Assembly: GCA_010672825.2 (NCBI GenBank)
Contig: JAAHFU020000005.1
Coordinates: 1 to 64,000, forward strand
Length of the DNA: 64,000 nt
Origin: Leptolyngbya sp. SIO1E4
GTDB taxonomy: Bacteria > Cyanobacteriota > Cyanobacteriia > Phormidesmidales > Phormidesmidaceae
Reading direction: 5' to 3'
The notes under the pieces were generated by a model. It made no database searches, was not told where the DNA came from, and was given only the letters and a program-made list of their open reading frames with translations. The translations under genes and the position numbers were made by a program. Shown here in pieces: positions 18,352-27,233 of this stretch (its first letter is position 1; every line of letters begins with the position of its first letter).

Positions 18352-18440
18352 TTCTCCCTCTATCCCCTATTCCCCTCTATCCCTTACTCCCTTCTATTCC
18401 CCCATCCCCTAATTCCCTTCCCCTTATCCCCGACTCCCCC
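18352..18440. repeat. degenerate CT-rich short tandem repeats between sdhB and threonine aldolase
   Basis: The gap is almost pure C/T on the plus strand, built of degenerate 7-9-base units such as TATCCCC, TATTCCCC and TTCCCTT. It resembles the short tandemly repeated repetitive sequences of cyanobacteria. On the coding (minus) strand it is G/A-rich with many GGGG runs and supplies the ribosome site of the aldolase gene. Confidence 0.65.
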
Positions 18441-19177
18441 TAAAAATGCGCCCGAATATACTCCCGTCTCATCCGCGCGATCGCATCAATAGAAATTCCC
18501 TTAGGACAGACCGCCTCACATTCCCCATGGTTAGAACAATCCCCAAAGCTTTCGGCAGCCATTTGCTCAGTCATTGCCTTAACCCGCTGCGTCCGTTCGG
18601 GATGACCTTGAGGGAGCAGAGACAGATGAGCGATTTTAGCGGCTGTGAACAGGGAGGCAGACGCATTGGGGCAGGCAGCAACACAGGCACCACAGCCAAT
18701 ACAGGCCGCGTAATCAAAGGCTAAGTCCGCATCGTTTTGGGGGATCGGTAGGCTGTTAGCCTCAGGAGCCGACCCTGTTTTCACAGAAATGTAGCCCCCA
18801 GCAGCCATGATGCGATCGAAGGCCGAGCGATCGACCACCAGGTCTTTAATCACAGGGAACGCTCGGGCTCGCCACGGCTCCAGCGTAATCATGTCGCCGT
18901 CCTGAAAGTGGCGCAGATATAGCTGGCAAACGGCTGTCTGGGCCTGCGAACCGTGAGCTTGTCCGTTAATCATCATCCCGCAGGAACCACAAATGCCCTC
19001 TCGACAGTCATGGTCAAACTCTACAGGGCTCTCCCCCGTCTGGATAAGCTGTTCGTTCAGCACATCCAACAGTTCTAGAAACGACATGTCAGGGTCAGCA
19101 TTCGGAACCGTGTATTCCTCGAACTTTCCAGGTTGATTCGAGCTGGCTTGACGCCAAATTTTAAGACGAATTTTCAT
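18440..19177 (-). CDS. sdhB: succinate dehydrogenase/fumarate reductase iron-sulfur subunit
   Basis: 245 residues with an N-terminal plant-type ferredoxin fold for the [2Fe-2S] cluster (CREGICGSC, then one more Cys in [10 protein letters not shown]) and a C-terminal helical domain with two cysteine clusters ([12 protein letters not shown], and [12 protein letters not shown]) for [4Fe-4S] and [3Fe-4S]. It passes electrons from succinate to the quinone pool at the thylakoid or plasma membrane. In cyanobacteria the sdhA and sdhB genes are often unlinked, and no sdhA is seen here. Confidence 0.94.
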   Translation of the reverse strand: MKIRLKIWRQASSNQPGKFEEYTVPNADPDMSFLELLDVLNEQLIQTGESPVEFDHDCREGICGSCGMMINGQAHGSQAQTAVCQLYLRHFQDGDMITLEPWRARAFPVIKDLVVDRSAFDRIMAAGGYISVKTGSAPEANSLPIPQNDADLAFDYAACIGCGACVAACPNASASLFTAAKIAHLSLLPQGHPERTQRVKAMTEQMAAESFGDCSNHGECEAVCPKGISIDAIARMRREYIRAHF

Positions 19178-19534
19178 GATGTGCAGCTACATCTCTGCGA
19201 GGGTATCGGTTCCTTCAGCGCCATTTTATTTTTCTCCCTAGAGAATCAACCTATCTTAAACGGGCGGTTGGGGGATCTACACGCGAGCAACGAATCAAGA
19301 ACTTATCCCAGTTCTTGGTTCTCAAGCGACAGATCAGCCCCTTCCCAACCGCCCTTTGCCAAGGGGCGGTGCCGCAGGCGGTGGGGTGGCGATAGGTAGC
19401 ACTGCTTTGGAGAATGGGTATTAACTGAAGCTGTCATCGGTTCATTATAAAAAATTGAAGGGCGGCAAAATTACCGCACTGGTCATTTTGATGAAGACAC
19501 CGATTCAGACAGGGAATCTTGCAGCTTGCAGCGC
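19178..19534. other. intergenic region with one hairpin element
   Basis: About 360 bases between sdhB and the CAP-protein gene, both on the minus strand. It includes the sdhB promoter and a GC-rich hairpin at 19349-19369. No gene is seen. Confidence 0.6.
19349..19369. repeat. small hairpin element, type CCGCCCTT-TGCC-AAGGGGCGG
   Basis: An 8-bp stem with one bulged G and a TGCC loop. A second element with the same architecture (CTCCCCTT...AAGGGGGAG) lies at 39197-39217. These look like members of a small dispersed palindromic repeat family, common between cyanobacterial genes. Confidence 0.5.
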
Positions 19535-20863
19535 TTATTGCTCCTCATAATCGCTGGCATAGGTCACCACACACACCAGCCGAAACACAGTATGGGGTGC
19601 GCAGGCTGAACCCGCTAACCGATATCTGGGGCGTAGCATCGCTTCACGGTGACCGCGACTAGGAAAATCATCATCCACCAAGAGTTGGATAACATGCCAC
19701 TCCGCCAGGGTCGGCGGCCCAAAGCTAATGTTTTCTCCGAGCAAATTTCCGGGGGGGACGGTGCCGTATCGGGTGGCTCGATCGAGGGGAGCGCTGGCGT
19801 CTAAGCCATAGTGCCCCTGTCCGCCTCTGGGGCCAATGTCATTCGCATGGTCGGCAGCACCTTGACTGAGCCCTGAAGACACTTCAAGGGTGGGAACTGG
19901 CGCGGTAGATTTAAGCGCCGCGATCGCCTCATCTAAAGCCGCCACCCCTTCTACCGTTCTAACCGTCGGCTGCCCGGGGATTCTCACCAAATCCCTTTGG
20001 TAATAGGGGCGCAGCGCTTCTAATTTAGTGGCATAGTTGGCTGGATCAGCGCGTACTCGGTTTGTTTCAGCGATCACATCGGCTGCCAGTTGGGCTAAAA
20101 CTTCAGGGGTGAGGGGGCGCGTAAATGGGTCATCATCTTCAATCGTGACGGTTTCTCCAAAGGGCGTATCGGCCACTTCGCCAAAGGCGGTGTAGACGAC
20201 TGCAAAGTTAGTCACGCATAACGCCAGGCTGCCCCGGGGCAAACACTGAATTCCGGCATACCGAAACTCTTCTTGGAGTAATGCCCGCCGATAGCTGCGA
20301 CTGGTATTCCCATCATCCACAACCAGGCCAGCCACGATCGCGGCTGGGCTTTTCAAGCCTTCACTCACGAGCTCCTGGAAATTTCCTTCATAGATGCCAT
20401 ATTGGCCCACCCGATCGTGGGCTGTGCTGTCATCACTGCCCTGGGAACTCAAGCGATTGTGCTGCTGTAGATCTTGGACATGGTCATTGGCTGCCTGTGA
20501 CAGACCCATGGACAGCTCGATGGGAGGGAGAGGCTGCGTTTGACGCAGAACAGCAATCGCATTCTCCAGGGCGCGGGTGCCTTCCACCGTGCGAATGCGA
20601 GGTTCCCCCGGCCAGCTTAAGACATTCCCCTCGTAGTACGGTCGTGTCTCTTCGAGCCAGTCAGCATAGGCCGCTGGGTCGCGCCGCAAGCGGTTGATTT
20701 CTGCCAGAATGGCTTCGTTGGAAATCGGGCTGGCTTGCGCTGAAAGTACTGGAGCAGAAGGTGTGAAGGATATAGAGGGAATGGTAACGGTTTCTGGCAC
20801 AAGACCTGTGCCTCCTATCCACAGCCAAGGCAAAACCGTTGCACTGATCAATCGTTGCAGCAT
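19535..20863 (-). CDS. secreted protein with two tandem CAP (SCP/PR-1-like) domains
   Basis: 442 residues with an N-terminal signal segment, then two homologous CAP domains (about 48-240 and 265-440). Each starts with a helix such as ILAEINRLRRDPAAYADWLE or VIAETNRVRADPANYATKLE, and each carries the same RTVEG..AL.EAIA.L block. The second domain keeps the conserved GENISFGP and SRGHREAMLRPRYR regions. In the first the corresponding GEN motif reads VSEGLKSP and the HR segment is SYRRALLQ, so it looks degenerate. CAP proteins are extracytoplasmic with diverse, mostly unknown roles. The internal duplication is visible directly. Confidence 0.85.
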   Translation of the reverse strand: MLQRLISATVLPWLWIGGTGLVPETVTIPSISFTPSAPVLSAQASPISNEAILAEINRLRRDPAAYADWLEETRPYYEGNVLSWPGEPRIRTVEGTRALENAIAVLRQTQPLPPIELSMGLSQAANDHVQDLQQHNRLSSQGSDDSTAHDRVGQYGIYEGNFQELVSEGLKSPAAIVAGLVVDDGNTSRSYRRALLQEEFRYAGIQCLPRGSLALCVTNFAVVYTAFGEVADTPFGETVTIEDDDPFTRPLTPEVLAQLAADVIAETNRVRADPANYATKLEALRPYYQRDLVRIPGQPTVRTVEGVAALDEAIAALKSTAPVPTLEVSSGLSQGAADHANDIGPRGGQGHYGLDASAPLDRATRYGTVPPGNLLGENISFGPPTLAEWHVIQLLVDDDFPSRGHREAMLRPRYRLAGSACAPHTVFRLVCVVTYASDYEEQ

Positions 20864-21001
20864 AACTGTTAGGTCTGAATTTCTAGAGCGATTTTTCTGG
20901 AGCGAGGTGCGGCACTGCGAAACCTAAAACCGGTTTTCCGAAGGGTTGGACGCTGGCGAGACACGAGATATCCTGTCTCTAAACGAGAGAGTTCCCTGCC
21001 A

Positions 21002-21367
21002 ATGCCTGGCTTTGATACCCGTGTAATAAAAAGATTTGCCCAAAGTTTAATGGGACGCGTCTTGCCTGTTGTGGTCATTGGGGCCGTGATCGCCCTCTTT
21101 CTGACCACTGTTCCTTTCCCTGCCCAGGCCAGATCGTGTTACCCCCGGAACGGGCATGAGATTTGCCTGGAGCGCGTTCAGCGCAGCGCCAAATATCACT
21201 TGCAATATCAGGTGAAAGCAACCATTGATGGCAAGCCTCAGCCACTGATGCTCTACAACTGCCGCGATCGCTTCAAAACTCCGTTAGAGGGGCCTGAAAA
21301 AGGCTTCCCTATTAAGTTTTCACCCGAGGGGATTGGCGAGCGGCTGTGCGCATTGGTAGGCCGCTAG
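21002..21367 (+). CDS. small secreted protein of unknown function
   Basis: 121 residues with a basic N-terminus and hydrophobic signal segment (VLPVVVIGAVIALFLTTVPF) followed by an AQA-type cleavage site near residue 43. The mature part is about 78 residues with four cysteines (SCYPRNGHEICLE, YNCRDRF, ERLCALVG), which could form two disulfides. The family is not recognised. The gene is divergent from the CAP-protein gene and ends 3 bases before the end of fabG on the other strand. Confidence 0.7.
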   Translation: MPGFDTRVIKRFAQSLMGRVLPVVVIGAVIALFLTTVPFPAQARSCYPRNGHEICLERVQRSAKYHLQYQVKATIDGKPQPLMLYNCRDRFKTPLEGPEKGFPIKFSPEGIGERLCALVGR

Positions 21368-21370
21368 TCC

Positions 21371-22156
<786 letters not shown>

Positions 22157-22262
22157 TTATCTTACGCTATTGGGTCATCCTCCTGTTAAAGGATTTGGAT
22201 CACTCCCCAACAATCCTCAGAATGCCGCGTAGCATAGGAGCGTCGAATGCCCGTCGCTGACC

Positions 22263-22580
22263 ATGGCTACTAAACAACAATTCAAAAGTTTCGCTGATTT
22301 ATTGGCCCATAGCGATCGCCCTGTACTGGTCGATTTTTACGCTACCTGGTGTGGCCCCTGTCAGATGATGGCCCCCATTTTAGAGCAGGTGAATACCCAG
22401 CTACAGGGACAGATCACGGTCGCCAAAATTGATACGGATCGCTATCCCCAGATTGCGTCGCAATATCAGATTCATGCCTTGCCGACGCTGGTTTTGTTCA
22501 AACAGGGGCAGCCGGTTGAGCGTATTGAGGGGGTGCTAGTGGCTGAGCAGTTGATGCAGCGGTTACAGCCTCATCTGTAG
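22263..22580 (+). CDS. thioredoxin, y-type
   Basis: 105 residues with redox motif WCGPC (residues 30-34) and cis-Pro in ALPTLVLFK. The stretch VDFYATWCGPCQMMAPIL together with KIDTDRYPQIASQYQI is characteristic of y-type thioredoxins of chloroplasts and cyanobacteria (called TrxQ in Synechocystis), which serve peroxiredoxins and oxidative-stress defence. It differs clearly from the thioredoxin at 4576. It is divergent from fabG. Confidence 0.92.
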   Translation: MATKQQFKSFADLLAHSDRPVLVDFYATWCGPCQMMAPILEQVNTQLQGQITVAKIDTDRYPQIASQYQIHALPTLVLFKQGQPVERIEGVLVAEQLMQRLQPHL

Positions 22581-23054
22581 GGATAGCATCTGCAGGGGCA
22601 GTAAATTTGAGGTTGCAAAGCTCGGAGGTTCTTCAGCATTGATACTAATGGCGAAATCAACATTTAGAAACATTGGCAATGGCATCAAGGTTTCCGAGGC
22701 CCCCCAGCCCCTAGGGATGATTCTCTGCTAGAAGGAAATCGCGTTGACGTTAGAAAGGAAGGCTGATGGCACTTCTGGTGAAGGCGGTAAGGCGAAGAGT
22801 CAGGTCTAATTAAGGGGGGTTACCTGGGGGTATTTCGCTACCCCCAGACCCCGTCAACCAGGACGTTCCGCCGTCCTGGACCTCGCGGAAGGGAGGGGGT
22901 TAATGAGGATGATTAAACGGTTGGTTCCAGTTGACGGTTGGTTGAGTCATTGGCAGTTTGGCAGAGGTTAGTCACCTCAGAAGGCATTAAGAGCATCTTT
23001 ATCTGTTGAACGAATCAGCCCTAGGATTGCAGGGGGGCGATGCATCGGTGCTCA
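22581..23054. other. intergenic region with tandem hairpins
   Basis: About 470 bases between the convergent trx and ltrA-like genes. No gene is supported. Two perfect hairpins lie 10 bases apart at 22824-22847 and 22858-22879. Confidence 0.6.
22824..22879. repeat. two adjacent perfect hairpins with 6-base loops
   Basis: The first has 9-bp arms CTGGGGGTA / TACCCCCAG around TTTCGC. The second has 8-bp arms CCAGGACG / CGTCCTGG around TTCCGC. Neither is followed by a T-run, so they are not ordinary terminators. They may be a palindromic repeat pair or part of a non-coding RNA. Confidence 0.6.
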
Positions 23055-24221
23055 TTAAGCCCTCGACAAGGGAATGCCGTCGAATCGGTTGAGGGCGGTC
23101 AGTGACAGGCTCAGCAGCAATACAATTCCCCAGGGAGCAATGACTGCCCCGAGGGGAATCAGGCAAAGTGCCAGGAGTGCCAGGAGCGATCGCGCCACTA
23201 TCACCCGCTGGGGTAGGGAGCAGGGAGCAGCCCACTGCAGTGTGGTCACCCCGGTTAAAAAGAGGGCAACCCCGCCGCAGAGAACGGTGCGGGCCTCAAC
23301 AATAAACCCGTGGCCAGCGGCGGCTTCAATCGCAAACTGGATGCCCACGCCCGTAGCGACAATGCCCATAAAGGCCAGCACATGGCTATAGCCGTAAATG
23401 TAAGACCGCAACAGGGCGCGTTTGCCCCCTCGTAGAGCCCAGTTAATGGTTGAGTCATCGGCGCGCTCAAAATACATCCACCAGAGGCTGACGGCGGTTA
23501 AAAAGCCCCCCATGCCCGTCAAGACACTGGGCCATTGCCAGTCTGTTTCAGAAACCCCCGTCGCCACTGCAACCATGGCTTCCCCCAGGACGATGATGAC
23601 GAATAAGCCAAAGCGCTCATCCATATGGGATTTGTGGGTCGGGACAGTGCGAATGGTGAGGTGGGTAATGGGGCCGTTGCTGATTTCGATGAAGAGGGCC
23701 ACTGCCCATATCCAAAAGCGAGCCGGTTCTGGCACCGCGATTGACAGCACCCACAGCAAAAACGCCACTGAAAAACTCACGACATATCGAGCCGTGAGTT
23801 CTCGCGCTTGGGGAACAAATCGCCATGCCTGTAGATAAAGCGCAATGATGACTAGCCGCAGGGTCGCATAGATGGTGGCAAACTCAGCAGACCCACCGTG
23901 CAGCGCATTTTGAATCGTGAGGGCCATGACTACCAGCCCAAACATCACCCCCAGGATGACCAGACGATAGGGGCCATCATCGACGTCGAACTGGTCAGCG
24001 TAGTAGCTAAAGTCAATCCATAACCACCACACCGGCACAAAGAGCGCTGTAAAGCCCGCGATGCCCGCCCAGCTCAAATCGCTGTGGAGCAGGTGGGCCA
24101 GCTCGGCGATCGCAAAGACAAAGACCAGGTCAAAAAATAGCTCTAGCCAGGTAGCATGGCGGTCAGGCTCGCGGCCTTCTCCCAGGTGTAGCCGCAGCAA
24201 TTGAAGCGGGTGGCGAGGCAT
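23055..24221 (-). CDS. low-temperature-requirement A (LtrA) family membrane protein
   Basis: From ATG 24221 the product has 388 residues and about ten to twelve hydrophobic segments. The N-terminal signature WLELFFDLVFVFAIAELAHL is diagnostic for the LtrA family. The family is named from a Listeria gene needed for cold growth, but the molecular function is unknown. The frame is open to 24311, yet the extra 30 residues do not look native, and ATG 24221 gives the normal family start. It is divergent from the aminotransferase gene, with 135 bases between the two preferred starts. Confidence 0.88.
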   Translation of the reverse strand: MPRHPLQLLRLHLGEGREPDRHATWLELFFDLVFVFAIAELAHLLHSDLSWAGIAGFTALFVPVWWLWIDFSYYADQFDVDDGPYRLVILGVMFGLVVMALTIQNALHGGSAEFATIYATLRLVIIALYLQAWRFVPQARELTARYVVSFSVAFLLWVLSIAVPEPARFWIWAVALFIEISNGPITHLTIRTVPTHKSHMDERFGLFVIIVLGEAMVAVATGVSETDWQWPSVLTGMGGFLTAVSLWWMYFERADDSTINWALRGGKRALLRSYIYGYSHVLAFMGIVATGVGIQFAIEAAAGHGFIVEARTVLCGGVALFLTGVTTLQWAAPCSLPQRVIVARSLLALLALCLIPLGAVIAPWGIVLLLSLSLTALNRFDGIPLSRA

Positions 24222-24356
24222 GGGTCTGTTGATAAGCAGGATCACTGCCCACCATACACCAGGTGCTGGGCTCTCACAGAGAGCATCAGAAAGCGGCCCG
24301 GCGTATGGCACAGTAAATCCATATCAACCGGTGCAATGGCAGGTGAGGTGACGGCG

Positions 24357-25523
24357 ATGATTCCTTTTGCCACCAGAATGGCGCGATTGGGCACTGAATC
24401 TGCATTTGAATATCTGGCCAAGGCCAAACAGCTAGAAGCCCAGGGCCAAGACATCATTCACCTGGAGATTGGGCAGCCTGATTTTCCCACCGCACCGCAC
24501 ATTTGCGAGGCCGCCTACCAGGCCATGCAGGCAGGCTACACCGGCTATGGCCCCGCTGCCGGGCTACCCGAATTGCGATCGGCCATTGCTGAGCACATCG
24601 CCACCACCCGCCAGCTATCGGTGCAGCCCAATCAGGTGGTGGTGATGCCGGGGGCAAAGCCGGTTATCTTTTTCACGATTTTGGCTCTGGTCGATCCCGA
24701 GGATGAGGTGATTTATCCAGATCCGGGCTTTCCGATTTATGAGTCGGTGGTGAATTTTGTGGGGGCCAAAGCAGTACCGCTGCCCCTTCAAGAAACGGTG
24801 GATTTTCGTTTTCAACTCGAAGAACTGCGGGCCCGGGTCTCCGCGCGCACTAAGCTGCTGATTCTCAATTCTCCCCAAAACCCCACTGGGGGCGTGCTAA
24901 CCCCTGAAGATTTGGCCGCGATCGCCGCCTTAGCCCAGCAGTATGACTTTTACGTTCTGGCGGACGAAATCTATTCCCGCATTCTCTACAACCCGCCCCA
25001 CCACAGCATCGCCAGCCTGCCCGGCATGCAAGGGCGGACGATTTTGCTGGATGGCTTTTCTAAAACCTACGCCATGACGGGCTGGCGGCTGGGCTATGCC
25101 GTGGCCCCCACCGCGATCGCTGAAAAGCTGACGCAGCTGATGATCAATTCCAACTCTTGCACCTGCTCGTTTACCCAAATGGCAGGGGTCACTGCGCTGC
25201 AGGGGTCCCAAGCCATTGTTGAAGCGCGGGTGAATGAATTTCGCCAGCGCCGGGATGCGATCGTTGCGGGGCTCAACCAAATCCCTGGGATTACTTGCCT
25301 GTCGCCCGCCGGAGCCTTTTATGTATTTCCTAATGTGTCGCAGCTGCCTTTGGGTGATCGTGCCCTGGCTGACTATTTGATAACAGAGGCCGGGGTAGCG
25401 GTGTTACCCGGCTCGTCGTTTGGGGCCTCCGGCCAGGGCTACTTACGTCTGTCTTACGCCAACTCGCTGACCAATCTTGAACATGCCTTAGAGAATATAG
25501 ATCGGGCCGTGCGGCAGCTTTAG
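24357..25523 (+). CDS. class I/II pyridoxal-phosphate aminotransferase
   Basis: 388 residues from ATG 24357, which has GAGGTG about 5 bases upstream; the frame is open further upstream but without family similarity. Fold-type I features: DIIHLEIGQPDFPTAPHI at the start, NSPQNPTGGVL, the PLP-ring Asp and Tyr in VLADEIYSRI, the Schiff-base lysine in LDGFSKTYAMTGWRLGY, and the carboxylate-binding Arg in YLRLSYA. It resembles aspartate-type aminotransferases; the amino-acid substrate cannot be fixed from sequence alone. Confidence 0.93.
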   Translation: MIPFATRMARLGTESAFEYLAKAKQLEAQGQDIIHLEIGQPDFPTAPHICEAAYQAMQAGYTGYGPAAGLPELRSAIAEHIATTRQLSVQPNQVVVMPGAKPVIFFTILALVDPEDEVIYPDPGFPIYESVVNFVGAKAVPLPLQETVDFRFQLEELRARVSARTKLLILNSPQNPTGGVLTPEDLAAIAALAQQYDFYVLADEIYSRILYNPPHHSIASLPGMQGRTILLDGFSKTYAMTGWRLGYAVAPTAIAEKLTQLMINSNSCTCSFTQMAGVTALQGSQAIVEARVNEFRQRRDAIVAGLNQIPGITCLSPAGAFYVFPNVSQLPLGDRALADYLITEAGVAVLPGSSFGASGQGYLRLSYANSLTNLEHALENIDRAVRQL

Positions 25524-25652
25524 GGGGTGGTCAGTGGGGCTTTGAGTCAGTCTTTAGATCAGCCCATGCCAATCGCTATGATAGAACCTATAGCAAAAGG
25601 CAGAATGAAATGCTGGCTGCAAGGGGTATACAGCTGTCTAGATGTCTCAACC

Positions 25653-25748
25653 TATAGCCTTGTTCAGTTGAGTCCGGTACATCCGGGTCAGGACAGGGTC
25701 TAGGGTTTGGGGTATAGGGTGTGCTTGATTAGCCTGCATACCGCTATA
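25653..25748 (-). repeat. 96-bp MITE-like element, copy D
   Basis: Reverse orientation, intact ends TATAGC and GCTATA. The plus strand has four G-runs between 25696 and 25719. It is closest to copy C. It marks the left side of the Uma2/NACHT island and ends 61 bases before the first Uma2 start. Confidence 0.9.
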
Positions 25749-25765
25749 AGTGGCGACTGCTATCT

Positions 25766-25780
25766 CAAGACAACCCCATC
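25766..25780 (+). promoter_or_regulatory. 15-base leader motif shared by both Uma2 genes (copy 1)
   Basis: CAAGACAACCCCATC lies 28 bases before the ATG of the first Uma2 gene. The identical 15-mer is found 10 bases before the second Uma2 gene. Role unknown: it may be a shared 5' regulatory element or a trace of duplication. Confidence 0.5.
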
Positions 25781-25808
25781 GGATCCACATGGTGTTTCCC
25801 ACTCTATT

Positions 25809-26426
25809 ATGGTTCAAGCACTTTCTCAGCTGGTCACCTTTGAAGAGTTTATTGAGTGGTATCCCGAGCACAGTGAGTACCGCTATGAATTACGCCGGGG
25901 CACCGTCATTGCAATGCCTAAACCCAAAGGAAAGCACTCTGAAGTTGCAGGCTTTCTGAGCGGGCTGCTTTTTCTCCATATTCAGCAGGGCAAGCTGCCG
26001 TACTTTATCCCTAAAGAATGCATCATTCGGGCTGAGGGTGAATCGGGTTATGAGCCTGACATTATTGTGCTAAGCACTGCAGCTGTGACGTCAGAACCAA
26101 GCTGGGAGTCGAGTTCTGTCATCACTCAGGGGCGATCGGTGCAGCTGGTGATTGAAGTGGTTAGCAGCAACTGGCGAGACGATTATTATTTCAAGCTGGC
26201 GGATTATGAAGCGCTGGAGATTCCAGAATATTGGATTGTTGACTATGCCGCGTTGGGAGGGCGCAGGTTTATTGGCAATCCTAAACAGCCAACCCTGGGG
26301 GTCTATACCCTGGTTGAGGGCGAATATCAGGTAGCCCAGTTTCGAGGGTCAGACAGGATCCAATCCCCCAATTTTCCAGGATTAACGCTCACCGCAGAGC
26401 AGGTCTTTGCAGCGGTCAGTGAGTAG
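25809..26426 (+). CDS. Uma2-family (DUF820) putative PD-(D/E)XK protein
   Basis: 205 residues from ATG 25809; the frame extends upstream to 25707 but would run into the 96-bp element. The family core is clear: FIEWYPEHSEYRYELRRGTV, GYEPDIIVLS (active-site Asp), LVIEVVSSNWRDDY (active-site Glu) and the typical end EYWIVDYAALGG. Uma2 proteins have a restriction-endonuclease-like fold and are greatly expanded in cyanobacteria; their biological role is unsettled. It is followed after 119 bases by a second Uma2 gene. Confidence 0.9.
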   Translation: MVQALSQLVTFEEFIEWYPEHSEYRYELRRGTVIAMPKPKGKHSEVAGFLSGLLFLHIQQGKLPYFIPKECIIRAEGESGYEPDIIVLSTAAVTSEPSWESSSVITQGRSVQLVIEVVSSNWRDDYYFKLADYEALEIPEYWIVDYAALGGRRFIGNPKQPTLGVYTLVEGEYQVAQFRGSDRIQSPNFPGLTLTAEQVFAAVSE

Positions 26427-26520
26427 GGGTGGGCTCTTCCTGCTGATGCCAATGAAAAGCCTCGCTTGGTAAGAGGAATGGCCGCCGCCCAGGGTCTCAA
26501 GCGATATCATGGAGTCTAGC

Positions 26521-26535
26521 CAAGACAACCCCATC
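26521..26535 (+). promoter_or_regulatory. 15-base leader motif shared by both Uma2 genes (copy 2)
   Basis: Identical CAAGACAACCCCATC, 10 bases upstream of ATG 26546. Flanking bases differ from copy 1. Confidence 0.5.
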
Positions 26536-26545
26536 AGGTCTGCCG

Positions 26546-27229
26546 ATGGCCCTCTTTTTGGACAATGCTAGCCAGACGGCGCTCTCATATCAGCGCCACG
26601 ATGCCACCTGGCAAGACTACTTGGCAGTGCGAGATAGCGCAGATGTTGATTGGCAGAAAATTGCATTTAACAACGGGTGGTTGTGGGTTGATATGGGTAA
26701 GGAAGGGCCAAACCACGCTTCTTTTAGCGACTTGATGACTGCAATTTTCTTCGTCTGGGCCTTTTTGCATCCCGATGTAGTGCTGCAATCCTATGGGCGT
26801 TGTCTGATTGAAAAACCAGAAACCCAAGCCTGTGCCCCAGATTTAGTGCTCTATCAAGGCGCAAACATCCCGCGATGGCAACCCGGTGAGCCCCGTCGCA
26901 TTAGTTCAACCCGTCATCGCCTGCCAGATTTGGTCGGCGAAATTGCCGATACGACCCTGAGTGTAGATCTCGATGAGCAAAAGCAACTCTATGCCACCTT
27001 AGCGATTCCCGAATACTGGGTGATTGACGTGAAAGGAAAGCGGCTGTTTGCATTTGGCTTAACCGCAACAGGCATATACGAACCTATCCAGATTTCACAG
27101 GTGTTGGCAGGTCTCCCCATTGCCCTGGTGGAACAAACCCTGGAACGGCTGACAACGGAAACGAATACAGCCGCCGCGAATTGGTTAATGCAGCAGTTGC
27201 AAACCCAAGTTTCAAAAGATTCACAATAG
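26546..27229 (+). CDS. Uma2-family (DUF820) putative PD-(D/E)XK protein
   Basis: 227 residues, longer at the N-terminus than the first Uma2 and clearly a different subfamily. Key positions: CAPDLVLYQG (Asp), LPDLVGEIADTTLSVDLDEQ (Glu) and IPEYWVIDVKGKRL. It ends 4 bases from the end of the convergent NACHT gene. Both Uma2 genes lie inside the island bracketed by 96-bp elements. Confidence 0.88.
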   Translation: MALFLDNASQTALSYQRHDATWQDYLAVRDSADVDWQKIAFNNGWLWVDMGKEGPNHASFSDLMTAIFFVWAFLHPDVVLQSYGRCLIEKPETQACAPDLVLYQGANIPRWQPGEPRRISSTRHRLPDLVGEIADTTLSVDLDEQKQLYATLAIPEYWVIDVKGKRLFAFGLTATGIYEPIQISQVLAGLPIALVEQTLERLTTETNTAAANWLMQQLQTQVSKDSQ

Positions 27230-27233
27230 CGCC

